This document shows positions 8,108 to 13,722 of a stretch of 15,022 bases of DNA, piece after piece. Origin of the DNA: JAWLBR01 sp041687495. GTDB lineage: Bacteria > Bacillota > Limnochordia > DTU087 > JAAYGB01. The first letter of the stretch is position 1. Every line of letters starts with the position of its first letter. The notes below the pieces were generated by a model that did not search any database, was not told the DNA's origin, and saw nothing but the letters and a program-made list of their open reading frames with translations. The translations under genes and the position numbers were made by a program. The DNA lies in contig JAWLBR010000079.1 in the NCBI GenBank assembly GCA_041687495.1, positions 1 through 15,022 of the forward strand, read 5' to 3'.

Positions 8108-8368
8108 TCACGCCTTACGAGCGATCTTCCGGACACTGTCATAACTTAGGTGATAGGCTTCCATAAGATCGTGGATGGATTCTCCTGCGGAGTAACGCCT
8201 CCGGATCTCCTGGTTACGCAGCTCCAGCTTGTGCTTGGTTCCGTTGCGCTGTCCCCATCCGATTCTGGCCGTGGAGCTCTTGGGGATGTAGAGCTCCTGC
8301 CCCTGAACGTAGCTTTGCACTTGGCGAAGAAGCTGGGGTGGCAAAATGTCTTCAGCATTCAAATACAT
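8108..8368 (-). CDS. CD3324 family protein (putative HTH)
   Basis: An 86-residue protein matching the pattern of the clostridial CD3324 family: an N-terminal YLNAEDILPPQLLRQVQSYV segment, then GQELYIPKSSTARIGWG, and a C-terminal helix-turn-helix-like part (RNQEIRRRYSAGESIHDLME followed by YHLSYDSVRKIARKA) similar to Mor-type or resolvase-like HTH regions. It is probably a small DNA-binding regulator, but no target is known to me. The ATG is preceded by AGGAGG about ten bases upstream, located inside a hairpin loop (8369-8404). A 28-codon ORF lies further upstream in the same frame and orientation. The transcript ends at the terminator at 7926-7959. Confidence 0.82.
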   Translation of the reverse strand: MYLNAEDILPPQLLRQVQSYVQGQELYIPKSSTARIGWGQRNGTKHKLELRNQEIRRRYSAGESIHDLMEAYHLSYDSVRKIARKA

Positions 8369-8404
8369 GGGCCAACATCCTCCTGCGGATTTTCCGGTTG
8401 GCCC
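8369..8404 (-). promoter_or_regulatory. hairpin enclosing the ribosome binding site of the CD3324-family gene
   Basis: GGGCCAAC and GTTGGCCC form a perfect 8-bp stem (8369-8376 with 8397-8404) ending on the base before the start codon. The loop carries the AGGAGG site (8378-8383) and an inner CGGA-AAA-TCCG mini-hairpin. The stem lies in the ribosome footprint and must open for initiation, which suggests translational control. Confidence 0.5.
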
Positions 8405-8434
8405 CCCGCAGACTGCAAAGATCCATGCAGCCCC

Positions 8435-8521
8435 TTAGTCGTGGAGTACCTCCATCAACTTGTCGCCGGCGGGCCAGTGCCTCGGTCCTGTCAACTTTGA
8501 CAACCGCCGAAGAGTCGTCAT
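8435..8521 (-). CDS. 28-codon small ORF with near-perfect ribosome binding site; possible leader peptide
   Basis: The peptide begins MTTLRRLSKLTGPRHWPAGD and ends KLMEVLHD. AAAGGAGGT (8531-8539) precedes the ATG by nine bases, about the best site in the window. The ORF stops 66 bases before the CD3324-family start, in the same reading frame, and the intervening RNA holds the hairpin around that gene's ribosome binding site. It may be a regulatory leader whose translation affects the hairpin, or a small basic protein in its own right. An overlapping 69-codon frame (8352-8561) lacks a ribosome binding site. I do not recognise the peptide. Confidence 0.45.
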   Translation of the reverse strand: MTTLRRLSKLTGPRHWPAGDKLMEVLHD

Positions 8522-8705
8522 CTTTGGCCCACCTCCTTTCTTCCATAGCTGTGTTAGTCATTACTCATTTAAAGTTATATCCGATGGAAGCGTCTCCTGC
8601 AAGGCACATTCAGTTCGGAATGGTTTTTTCCGATGTGGGACAGGGCAGGAATGCTCAGTCCGAGATGGAACACGGTGGTGAGACTGGATCTAGGGGGGTT
8701 AGGTA

Positions 8706-9503
8706 ATGAAGATTGGAATGATCAGCTGTAACTTCTACTCACGGATCTACAACTACCAAGTGCCTACTGACTTTGACTGGGGCAGCATGGTGAAACAGCA
8801 CCACGAAGAGTTTGGTCCATCCGACTTGGCTGAGTTGGCAGCGCACATCAAGGGCTTGGGCTATGACTACCTGGAGCTTTGGGAGCCACACGCCACGTAC
8901 AAGCAATTGGGAAGGGACGAGGCCAACAAGGTTCGGGGTCTGCTGGTAGAGCAGGGGCTGACTCCCGGCGCTTACTGTATCGGTGGTTGGAGTGCGGCGG
9001 ATATCGGGATTATTGAGCGGGCTTATCAATTTGCGGTAAGCTTGGGAGTAGATGTGATAACGGGGTGCATTAACTCCGAGGGTAGCGGAAAGCTCTTGGA
9101 TACAATGGATGAACTGGGCCAGAAGTACGGAGTGCGGTTTGCCATCGAAAATCACCCTCGTCCGAATTTCAGCAGTCCAGCAGAGGTCCGCCAGGTGCTT
9201 GACGATCACTCTTCGTACATCGGGGCTAACATTGATACTGGCATCTATTATCGAGAAGGGTATGACGTACTGGCGGCCATAGATCTTCTCTGGGATCGGG
9301 TCTATCACGTGCACCTCAAAGATGCCACCTTAGAAGGAGCCGGCAGCACTGCTCCCGGCGAGGGAGGAGTACCCCTCAAGCAAGTCTTTAGCCTGCTCAC
9401 AGAGCGGGGATATAAGGATATGGTTTCCGTTGAACATGAGCCTCACCACGACCCGACAGATGACCTGCGTCGAGGGATAGAGTTCATTCGGGGATTAGTG
9501 TAG
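8706..9503 (+). CDS. sugar phosphate isomerase/epimerase-like TIM-barrel protein
   Basis: A 265-residue xylose isomerase-like TIM barrel, the second of three in this window. Metal-binding candidates are E148 (FAIENHP), D177 (NIDTG), H203 (HVHLKD) and E243 (VSVEHE), the complete set expected for an active enzyme. The 184 bp upstream hold a G-rich leader ending in AGGGGGG just before the ATG, but no clear promoter. It stands alone between divergent and convergent neighbours and ends at a bidirectional terminator, so it is probably monocistronic. The substrate is likely a sugar, ketose or inositol derivative; nothing in the sequence settles which. Confidence 0.88.
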   Translation: MKIGMISCNFYSRIYNYQVPTDFDWGSMVKQHHEEFGPSDLAELAAHIKGLGYDYLELWEPHATYKQLGRDEANKVRGLLVEQGLTPGAYCIGGWSAADIGIIERAYQFAVSLGVDVITGCINSEGSGKLLDTMDELGQKYGVRFAIENHPRPNFSSPAEVRQVLDDHSSYIGANIDTGIYYREGYDVLAAIDLLWDRVYHVHLKDATLEGAGSTAPGEGGVPLKQVFSLLTERGYKDMVSVEHEPHHDPTDDLRRGIEFIRGLV

Positions 9504-9579
9504 GAATTGACAGCCGACGAAACGCACCGAAGCGGGAGCTGCAGTCTAGTTAGTCTTCGCTGCAAAAGCAGAGAAGGGA

Positions 9580-9608
9580 AAAGGGGGCGGCATCGCGCCG
9601 CCCCCTTT
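9580..9608. terminator. bidirectional terminator between convergent genes
   Basis: A perfect GC-rich stem (9580-9591 with 9597-9608) encloses a 5-base loop, with an A-rich left arm and TTT at the right. It lies between the TIM-barrel gene and the SleB-like gene and can serve both. Confidence 0.85.
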
Positions 9609-9642
9609 GTAAGGTTCTTCCGGTCCAAGAGCCGATATAGCT

Positions 9643-10614
9643 CTACCTAGCGAACACGTGGCTGCCAATGCGCACCTGAATTGGTCGAGACCAAATCCAA
9701 GTACTGGAAATGGGCTTGGCTGGGTTCCAGAAGAACAGGCTGCCGTACGTGGGATCATAACCATTCATGGCATCCCGTGCTGCGTTGACCGCAGTCTGGC
9801 TGGGCGAGCGTCTCCAGACCAATCCATTGGTTACCGACTCAAACGCGTGGGGCTGGAAAGCCACCCCGTTTAGTGAGTTGGGAAACTTGGGACTCCTAAC
9901 CCTGTTCATGATCACTGCGCCGACTGCCACTTGCCCCCGGTAAGGCTCACCTTCTGCCTCCGCGGCAATGAGTCGAGCCAAGAGGTTGACACTATCGCTT
10001 GAAGACACTCCCCGTGAGGCTGTATACCGCGCCCGTTGTACGGTTGGCGCCGCTGCTTGACCGCCGCCCAGTCCCAAGTATGCCCACGTCCGAGGACCGA
10101 CGACACCGTCCACGGCTAGGCCGTTCTTAGCCTGGAAGCTGCGGACAGCTTGAGCTGTTCCATTACCGTAGATGCCATCCACAGAACCTTTGTAGTACCC
10201 CCACTGGCGCAGCCGAGATTGGACCAAGCTGACGCTGGACCCGCGGGAGCCCCAGTACAGGGTTGGGCGAGCTGCTGTTTGAGCCGCCGCCGTTCCTCCG
10301 GTCGTAGTGCTGAACCCCAGCGCACGCCAAGTCCCCGGTCCCACTACTCCGTCAACCCGTAGCCCGTTTCTGGCTTGAAACCGCTTAACAGCTTGTGACG
10401 TACCGGTGCCGAAAACTCCATCGACGGCACCTCTATAGTACCCCCACTGCTGCAGCTTCCACTGAACTAAGCGAACACTGGATCCTCGGGTGCCCCAATA
10501 TAGAATGGGGCGAACTTGAGCTTCGACACCCGTTTGGGGCACTAGTTCGTAGTGGCTCAATACGCCGGTCAGAACTAGCATCATGATCAGCACGATATAA
10601 ACTCTCTTTTTCAA
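9643..10614 (-). CDS. SleB-type cortex-lytic enzyme with two peptidoglycan-binding repeats
   Basis: A 323-residue paralogue of SleB: hydrophobic export segment (about 5-21), two PG_binding_1 modules (about 35-101 and 116-182), then a Hydrolase_2 domain (about 205-323) with AAEAEGEPYRGQVAVGAV and glutamates 219, 221, 223. The catalytic domain is about 79% identical to the nearby SleB, and the two binding modules are about 70% identical to each other (47/67, hand count). A TTG start at 10614 is chosen because AGGAGG lies nine bases upstream and it begins MKKRVYIV, matching SleB. A longer in-frame GTG at 10638 would place that site inside the gene. There is no ypeB next to it, so its stability and control may differ from SleB. 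It could be a second cortex enzyme or act in mother-cell or vegetative wall turnover. Confidence 0.92.
   Translation of the reverse strand: MKKRVYIVLIMMLVLTGVLSHYELVPQTGVEAQVRPILYWGTRGSSVRLVQWKLQQWGYYRGAVDGVFGTGTSQAVKRFQARNGLRVDGVVGPGTWRALGFSTTTGGTAAAQTAARPTLYWGSRGSSVSLVQSRLRQWGYYKGSVDGIYGNGTAQAVRSFQAKNGLAVDGVVGPRTWAYLGLGGGQAAAPTVQRARYTASRGVSSSDSVNLLARLIAAEAEGEPYRGQVAVGAVIMNRVRSPKFPNSLNGVAFQPHAFESVTNGLVWRRSPSQTAVNAARDAMNGYDPTYGSLFFWNPAKPISSTWIWSRPIQVRIGSHVFAR
10069..10512 (-). repeat. tandem duplicated peptidoglycan-binding module
   Basis: Two 201-bp units (10312-10512 and 10069-10269) encode LYWG(T/S)RGSSV...VDGVVGP modules about 70% identical in protein. They are joined by a short Ala/Thr/Gly-rich linker. 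This is an internal duplication within the SleB paralogue. Confidence 0.8.
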
Positions 10615-10669
10615 TGCAATCTGCCTCCTATGCTCCACCGGTCTAGCTCTTTTCTTATTCTCAGAAATT

Positions 10670-10702
10670 GACCACTCTATTTATTCGCGGTAAGTAGTGG
10701 TC
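10670..10702. repeat. inverted repeat upstream of the SleB paralogue
   Basis: GACCACT (10670-10676) and AGTGGTC (10696-10702) flank 19 bases, about 56 bp before the TTG start. It may be an operator for the SleB-like gene. No good promoter boxes were identified in 10640-10761. Confidence 0.35.
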
Positions 10703-10761
10703 TAATCTGGAAAGTGTGGGCATAGAAGTGCTGGTCTTCCCTCTGCGGGCAGTCCCCAGAG

Positions 10762-11841
10762 TTAGTTTAGTGAGTAGATCAGGTACGTGGAAATGACGTA
10801 GCCGACCAAAATTACTGTGGTATCAAGGCCTAATCGCCGCGACTGTACTGGGCCGCTGGACCGGAAGTGGTCAGCTTGCATCTTGCTAAACAGCCGCTGC
10901 TTCGATAGGCTGATGATTACAATCAGCGTTAAGAGACAACTGGATAAGGCAGTCAGAGCGTTTACTGGGGCAACTGAAGACAAGATCGCGCTGTGAGGGT
11001 AGCTAATGTCAGCTATGAGCAGGATGATCATGTTAAACACGTTGCTGCCAAGCACATTACCTACCGCAAGATCGATGGCTCCAATCCGTACAGCGGAGAC
11101 CGAGGCCACCAGTTCAGGCAACGATGTGGCAAAGGCCACAAATATGCTGCCAACGAATGTGCCGCCAAGGCCGGTAATGACGGCCAGTTGATCTGCTGTT
11201 CGGCTCATCATTGTCCCCGCGGCCACGATAACTGCGGCAGATATCATGAAGTACGTAAACACCCTGGGCAACGAAAGCAAGCCACCGTTGTTGCTGCCTT
11301 CAGAATCAGTCTCGTCGACCTCATCGACTGCGCTATGGCTTTGCGGGTCCAGTTGATCCTCAGGGTCACTACTCCGTTGAGAAATGACAAACATACCGGC
11401 GGCGTAGGTCAAAATAATGAGGATGGTGTCAATACCTACTCCGAGGACCATGAAGTTTGGTCGAATAGCTACTGCTAATCCAGCCATCGCGGTGAGAATC
11501 AGGCCTAGATATGCCGTGCTCAGATGTTCTCTACTGGCCCGAGCCAACATCCCGCCTCTGCCCTCGACCCAATCGGCTACGGCAAGAATAGCCAGGTTGA
11601 ACAAGTTGCTTCCTAAGACGTTCCCCACGGCAATTTCGGGAACGCCTAAAAATCCGCTGGAGACACTGGTCACTACTTCGGGTAGGGATGTCGCCATCGC
11701 TAGAAAGATGCTGCCCACCAAGAATCCGCCCAGGTGTGTCCTAGTAGCAATGATGTCGCTGTAATACGACAATCGCATTCCAGCAATGACAATTACTGCG
11801 GCTGATGCAATGAAAGTAATCCATACTAGAGCTGGTGACAA
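10762..11841 (-). CDS. CaCA-superfamily cation exchanger, probably a Mn2+ exporter
   Basis: A 359-residue membrane protein with two Na_Ca_ex halves. The first alpha repeat has GSIFLAMATSLPEVV (43-57) and AVGNVLGSNLFN (71-82); the second has GSIFVAFATSLPELV (231-245) and AVGNVLGSNVFN (259-270). The paired SLPE glutamates, E55 and E243, are the cation ligands of this superfamily. About ten hydrophobic segments are visible. A central acidic loop (about 157-183, many Asp and Glu) joins the halves. The start is TTG with GGAGGG (11848-11853) six bases upstream. By homology it would be called a Ca2+/Na+ antiporter, but the yybP-ykoY riboswitch in its leader points to manganese as the physiological substrate. 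It is probably monocistronic. Confidence 0.9.
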   Translation of the reverse strand: MSPALVWITFIASAAVIVIAGMRLSYYSDIIATRTHLGGFLVGSIFLAMATSLPEVVTSVSSGFLGVPEIAVGNVLGSNLFNLAILAVADWVEGRGGMLARASREHLSTAYLGLILTAMAGLAVAIRPNFMVLGVGIDTILIILTYAAGMFVISQRSSDPEDQLDPQSHSAVDEVDETDSEGSNNGGLLSLPRVFTYFMISAAVIVAAGTMMSRTADQLAVITGLGGTFVGSIFVAFATSLPELVASVSAVRIGAIDLAVGNVLGSNVFNMIILLIADISYPHSAILSSVAPVNALTALSSCLLTLIVIISLSKQRLFSKMQADHFRSSGPVQSRRLGLDTTVILVGYVISTYLIYSLN

Positions 11842-11885
11842 ATTGATCCCTCCAAGATTTTAGCATTGCCATACAAACAAAAAAA

Positions 11886-11925
11886 CGAGACTCTAACACC
11901 CCCCTTGGTGGGTGTAAAAGTCTCG
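11886..11925 (-). terminator. riboswitch-controlled intrinsic terminator in the exchanger leader
   Basis: CGAGACT/AGTCTCG and ACACCC/GGGTGT segments form a long stem (11886-11901 with 11910-11925, two internal mismatches), followed on the minus strand by seven T and GTTTG. It lies upstream of the exchanger's ribosome binding site, so it is an attenuator rather than a gene-end terminator. It uses the aptamer's 3' P1 strand (11914-11920), making the two folds mutually exclusive. Confidence 0.88.
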
Positions 11926-12011
11926 CTACGTCCAAGCGCATAAGACGGGCAGAGCCAGACCCGAGCGGGTCAGTGCTGTTGACGTCTGCCTATCAAGCTA
12001 CTCCCTTTTAC
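11914..12011 (-). promoter_or_regulatory. yybP-ykoY manganese riboswitch aptamer
   Basis: Read on the minus strand, the leader shows the class hallmarks: AAAAGGGAGTAGC at the 5' side and GTAGCGAGACTTTTAC at the 3' side. P1 is a perfect 7-bp helix, GTAAAAG (12005-12011) with CTTTTAC (11914-11920). Inside, GGCAGA pairs with TCTGCC and GACCC-GCTC-GGGTC forms an apical hairpin. This class senses Mn2+. Because P1 overlaps the following terminator, ligand binding should prevent termination and switch the exchanger ON. The sequence and fold match is by eye. Confidence 0.9.
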
Positions 12012-12018
12012 TAAACTT

Positions 12019-12047
12019 ATTCTAGCGTACCAGCCGAGTTCTGTCTA
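12019..12047 (-). promoter_or_regulatory. sigma-A-like promoter for the riboswitch and exchanger
   Basis: On the minus strand TAGACA (-35, 12042-12047) and TAGAAT (-10, 12019-12024) are separated by 17 bases. Transcription would start near 12011-12013, right at the aptamer's 5' end. Confidence 0.7.
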
Positions 12048-12232
12048 GTGGGTAGTGGTGAAAATGCTCTGTATTCCTGCGCGTCTCATCAGACCGGAGC
12101 AGAGTCCAGTGGCTCCCAGCGTCTGCGGAAAAGAACGTCTGCACTCAACGGGTTGACTTGTCTGGATTGCGCAGGGATCTTCTGCCCACATGGCTAAGAA
12201 TTGTATCAACTCTACTGTGGAGGGTGAGGCGA

Positions 12233-13084
12233 GTGTTTGAAATTGGTGTAATGGCGGATTCTTTTCGGTTGAGCATCAGGGAAGGGATTAAGAAATCAGC
12301 TGAGGTGGGGGCCACTGGCATTCAGTTATATGCAGTCTCTGGAGAGATGGATCCCGATAACCTCGACGCCGCTGGGCGCAGAGACCTGCTGAAGTTCATC
12401 AAGGACCAGGGTCTAGTAGTGGCAGCGGTTTGCGGTGACCTTGGCGGCCATGGGTTTGCCATTGCCGCAGACAATCCAGCTAAGATCGAGAAATCCAAAA
12501 AGATCGTCGACCTAGCCAAAGACCTGGAGTCAAATGTGATTACTACCCACATTGGGGTGGTTCCGGCAGAAGACACTGAGGTGCGTCGGGTCATGGCTGA
12601 GGCCTGTAATGAACTGGGAGCATATGCCGAGAGCGTCGGAGCTGCCTTTGCCATCGAGACCGGCCCAGAGACCGCAGTGACGCTGAAAGGCTTTCTAGAT
12701 GGACTGGACACTAAGGGTATTAGGGTCAACTATGACCCGGCGAATCTGGTGATGGTGACCGGGGACGATCCGGTGGAGGGTGTCCGAATACTTGGCGACT
12801 ACATAGTCCACACCCATGCCAAGGACGGAGTTATGAAGCAGAAAACTGACCCTAAAGTGATCTACGATTTCTTTGCTGAGGGCGGTATTGAGGATATGCG
12901 GATGTCTGATTACTTCCTGGAGACTCCCCTTGGGCAAGGAAGTGTAGATTTCCCCGCGTACCTGAAGGCTCTAGAGGAAGTTGGATACAGCGGGTTCCTG
13001 ACCATCGAGCGTGAAGTGGGAGGAGAACCGGAGAAGGATATCGCCGAGGCTGTGCAGTTCCTGAAAAACATCCTGGGCAAGTAA
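12233..13084 (+). CDS. sugar phosphate isomerase/epimerase-like TIM-barrel protein
   Basis: The third xylose isomerase-like TIM barrel. Counting from a GTG at 12233 it has 283 residues, with metal-ligand candidates E142 (AIETG), D168 (NYDPAN), H195 (HTHAKD) and E259 (LTIERE). The GTG start gives the typical first strand MFEIGVMADSF and has GGAGG (12219-12223) nine bases upstream; an in-frame ATG at 12158 would add 25 untypical residues and lacks a site. The gene is divergent from the riboswitch-controlled exchanger and ends 20 bp before a terminator. A TTGACT at 12153 could be a -35 box, but no good -10 follows. Its reaction is unknown; sugar or inositol chemistry is the family norm. Confidence 0.88.
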   Translation: MFEIGVMADSFRLSIREGIKKSAEVGATGIQLYAVSGEMDPDNLDAAGRRDLLKFIKDQGLVVAAVCGDLGGHGFAIAADNPAKIEKSKKIVDLAKDLESNVITTHIGVVPAEDTEVRRVMAEACNELGAYAESVGAAFAIETGPETAVTLKGFLDGLDTKGIRVNYDPANLVMVTGDDPVEGVRILGDYIVHTHAKDGVMKQKTDPKVIYDFFAEGGIEDMRMSDYFLETPLGQGSVDFPAYLKALEEVGYSGFLTIEREVGGEPEKDIAEAVQFLKNILGK

Positions 13085-13104
13085 GCTGATTCTGGGTAAA
13101 GAAA

Positions 13105-13133
13105 AAAGGGACGAGTTAGAACCTCGTCCCTTT
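13105..13133. terminator. bidirectional terminator
   Basis: A perfect 11-bp stem, AAAGGGACGAG/CTCGTCCCTTT (13105-13115 with 13123-13133), has A-rich flanks on the left. On the minus strand it gives TTTTTTC, so it probably also ends the transcript of the 48-aa gene at 13180-13326. Confidence 0.85.
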
Positions 13134-13179
13134 ATCCTGCAACATCGCGACCAATCGCTGTTCGCATTGTCGCCATCCC

Positions 13180-13326
13180 CTACAGCTGCACTTTCATGCG
13201 TTGGATTAGGTCGTTCTTCACGCTGTCCAGACGCTGCTCCATGGTGATAGCCTTGTCGCCTCTGCGCACCTTATCGCGTCCTACTACAGCCTTCCGAGTT
13301 ACCAGTCCGTGAAAGTTAAAGGTCAT
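13180..13326 (-). CDS. unrecognised 48-aa basic protein
   Basis: The protein begins MTFNFHGLVTRKAVVGRDKV and ends NDLIQRMKVQL. It is rich in Lys and Arg, with an amphipathic helix likely in the last 20 residues and no membrane segment. It is a credible gene: AAGGAGG lies eight bases before the ATG, a promoter-like pair lies at 13374-13402, and a terminator with a minus-strand T-run follows at 13105-13133. I do not recognise a family. The N-terminal part could bind nucleic acid by charge, but that is only a guess. It is divergent from the ADP-ribosylglycohydrolase gene. Confidence 0.68.
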   Translation of the reverse strand: MTFNFHGLVTRKAVVGRDKVRRGDKAITMEQRLDSVKNDLIQRMKVQL

Positions 13327-13373
13327 TTCCAATTCCTCCTTCGGGGCGTTCCCCGGTTTGTTCTTGCAGGCTT

Positions 13374-13402
13374 AGTATATTACCTCAGCATCTGGTTGAA
13401 AA
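13374..13402 (-). promoter_or_regulatory. possible promoter of the 48-aa gene
   Basis: On the minus strand TTTTCA (13397-13402) and TATACT (13374-13379) are separated by 17 bases. The -10 is good and the -35 weak. A CGGGG-AACG-CCCCG mini-hairpin (13342-13355) lies in the leader just before the ribosome binding site. Confidence 0.45.
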
Positions 13403-13508
13403 GGGCATTTCAGGATGTTTAACCCACCGATAACCAAAGGTTCACAAAACAGAAAAATTCGGCTCAGAGGCTGTTTCCGTTCGGTAAAAGACTGCTTGCC
13501 ATAGCAGA

Positions 13509-13544
13509 ATTTCCCGGGAAATAGCAGAGTATTTCCCAGGAAAT
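13509..13544. promoter_or_regulatory. twin palindromic operator
   Basis: ATTTCCCGGGAAAT (13509-13522, perfect palindrome) and ATTTCCCAGGAAAT (13531-13544, one central change) are spaced 22 bp centre to centre, about two helical turns. A half-like GGGAAAT lies at 13558-13564. They sit between the 48-aa gene and the ADP-ribosylglycohydrolase gene, so they may control either. The regulator is unknown. Confidence 0.65.
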
Positions 13545-13604
13545 ATTGGACAAGGTTGGGAAATAATGGTTCAACGTTGGCTAGCCTACAAAAAGGGAGG
13601 GCGT

Positions 13605-13658
13605 ATGCGGCTTGGCTTTGAAAATCTAGGGACTTCTGCAGGACTCTACCTACTATGA
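13605..13658 (+). CDS. possible 17-codon leader ORF
   Basis: The peptide MRLGFENLGTSAGLYLL starts eight or so bases after AAGGGAGG (13593-13600) and ends 58 bp before the probable ADP-ribosylglycohydrolase start at 13719-13725. The good ribosome binding site is the only evidence for it. It could be a leader peptide or chance. Confidence 0.25.
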   Translation: MRLGFENLGTSAGLYLL

Positions 13659-13691
13659 GATGAAACGTTAACTTGAGATGAGAAGTTGTGA
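13656..13691 (+). repeat. 18-bp tandem direct repeat in the leader
   Basis: TGAGATGA followed by an AACGTT/GAAGTT element occurs twice with an 18-bp period (13656-13673 and 13674-13691). The copies diverge at a few positions. It lies just upstream of the ribosome binding site and may be a protein-binding site. Confidence 0.45.
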
Positions 13692-13722
13692 CAAAAACAC
13701 TTACCCGTAAGGAGAAATGACT

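Noticed and set aside
8352..8561. 69-codon minus-strand ORF rich in Arg overlapping the CD3324-family start
   Set aside because: It has no ribosome binding site at its starts, whereas the 28-codon ORF in another frame has an excellent one. It also runs into the CD3324-family gene.
8579..8675. Three TCCGA-containing near repeats and a GGAAGCG-type LacI-like half-site upstream of the second TIM barrel
   Set aside because: Matches are short and irregularly spaced, and the palindrome has only four of six pairs.
10741..10761. Hairpin CTCTGCGGG/CCCCAGAG after the exchanger stop as a terminator
   Set aside because: The stem is short with a bulge and has no T-run on the minus strand, so it was not called.
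12121..12157. CGTCTGC direct repeats as an operator or CRISPR-like unit
   Set aside because: Only two or three 7-base copies with irregular spacing; likely chance.
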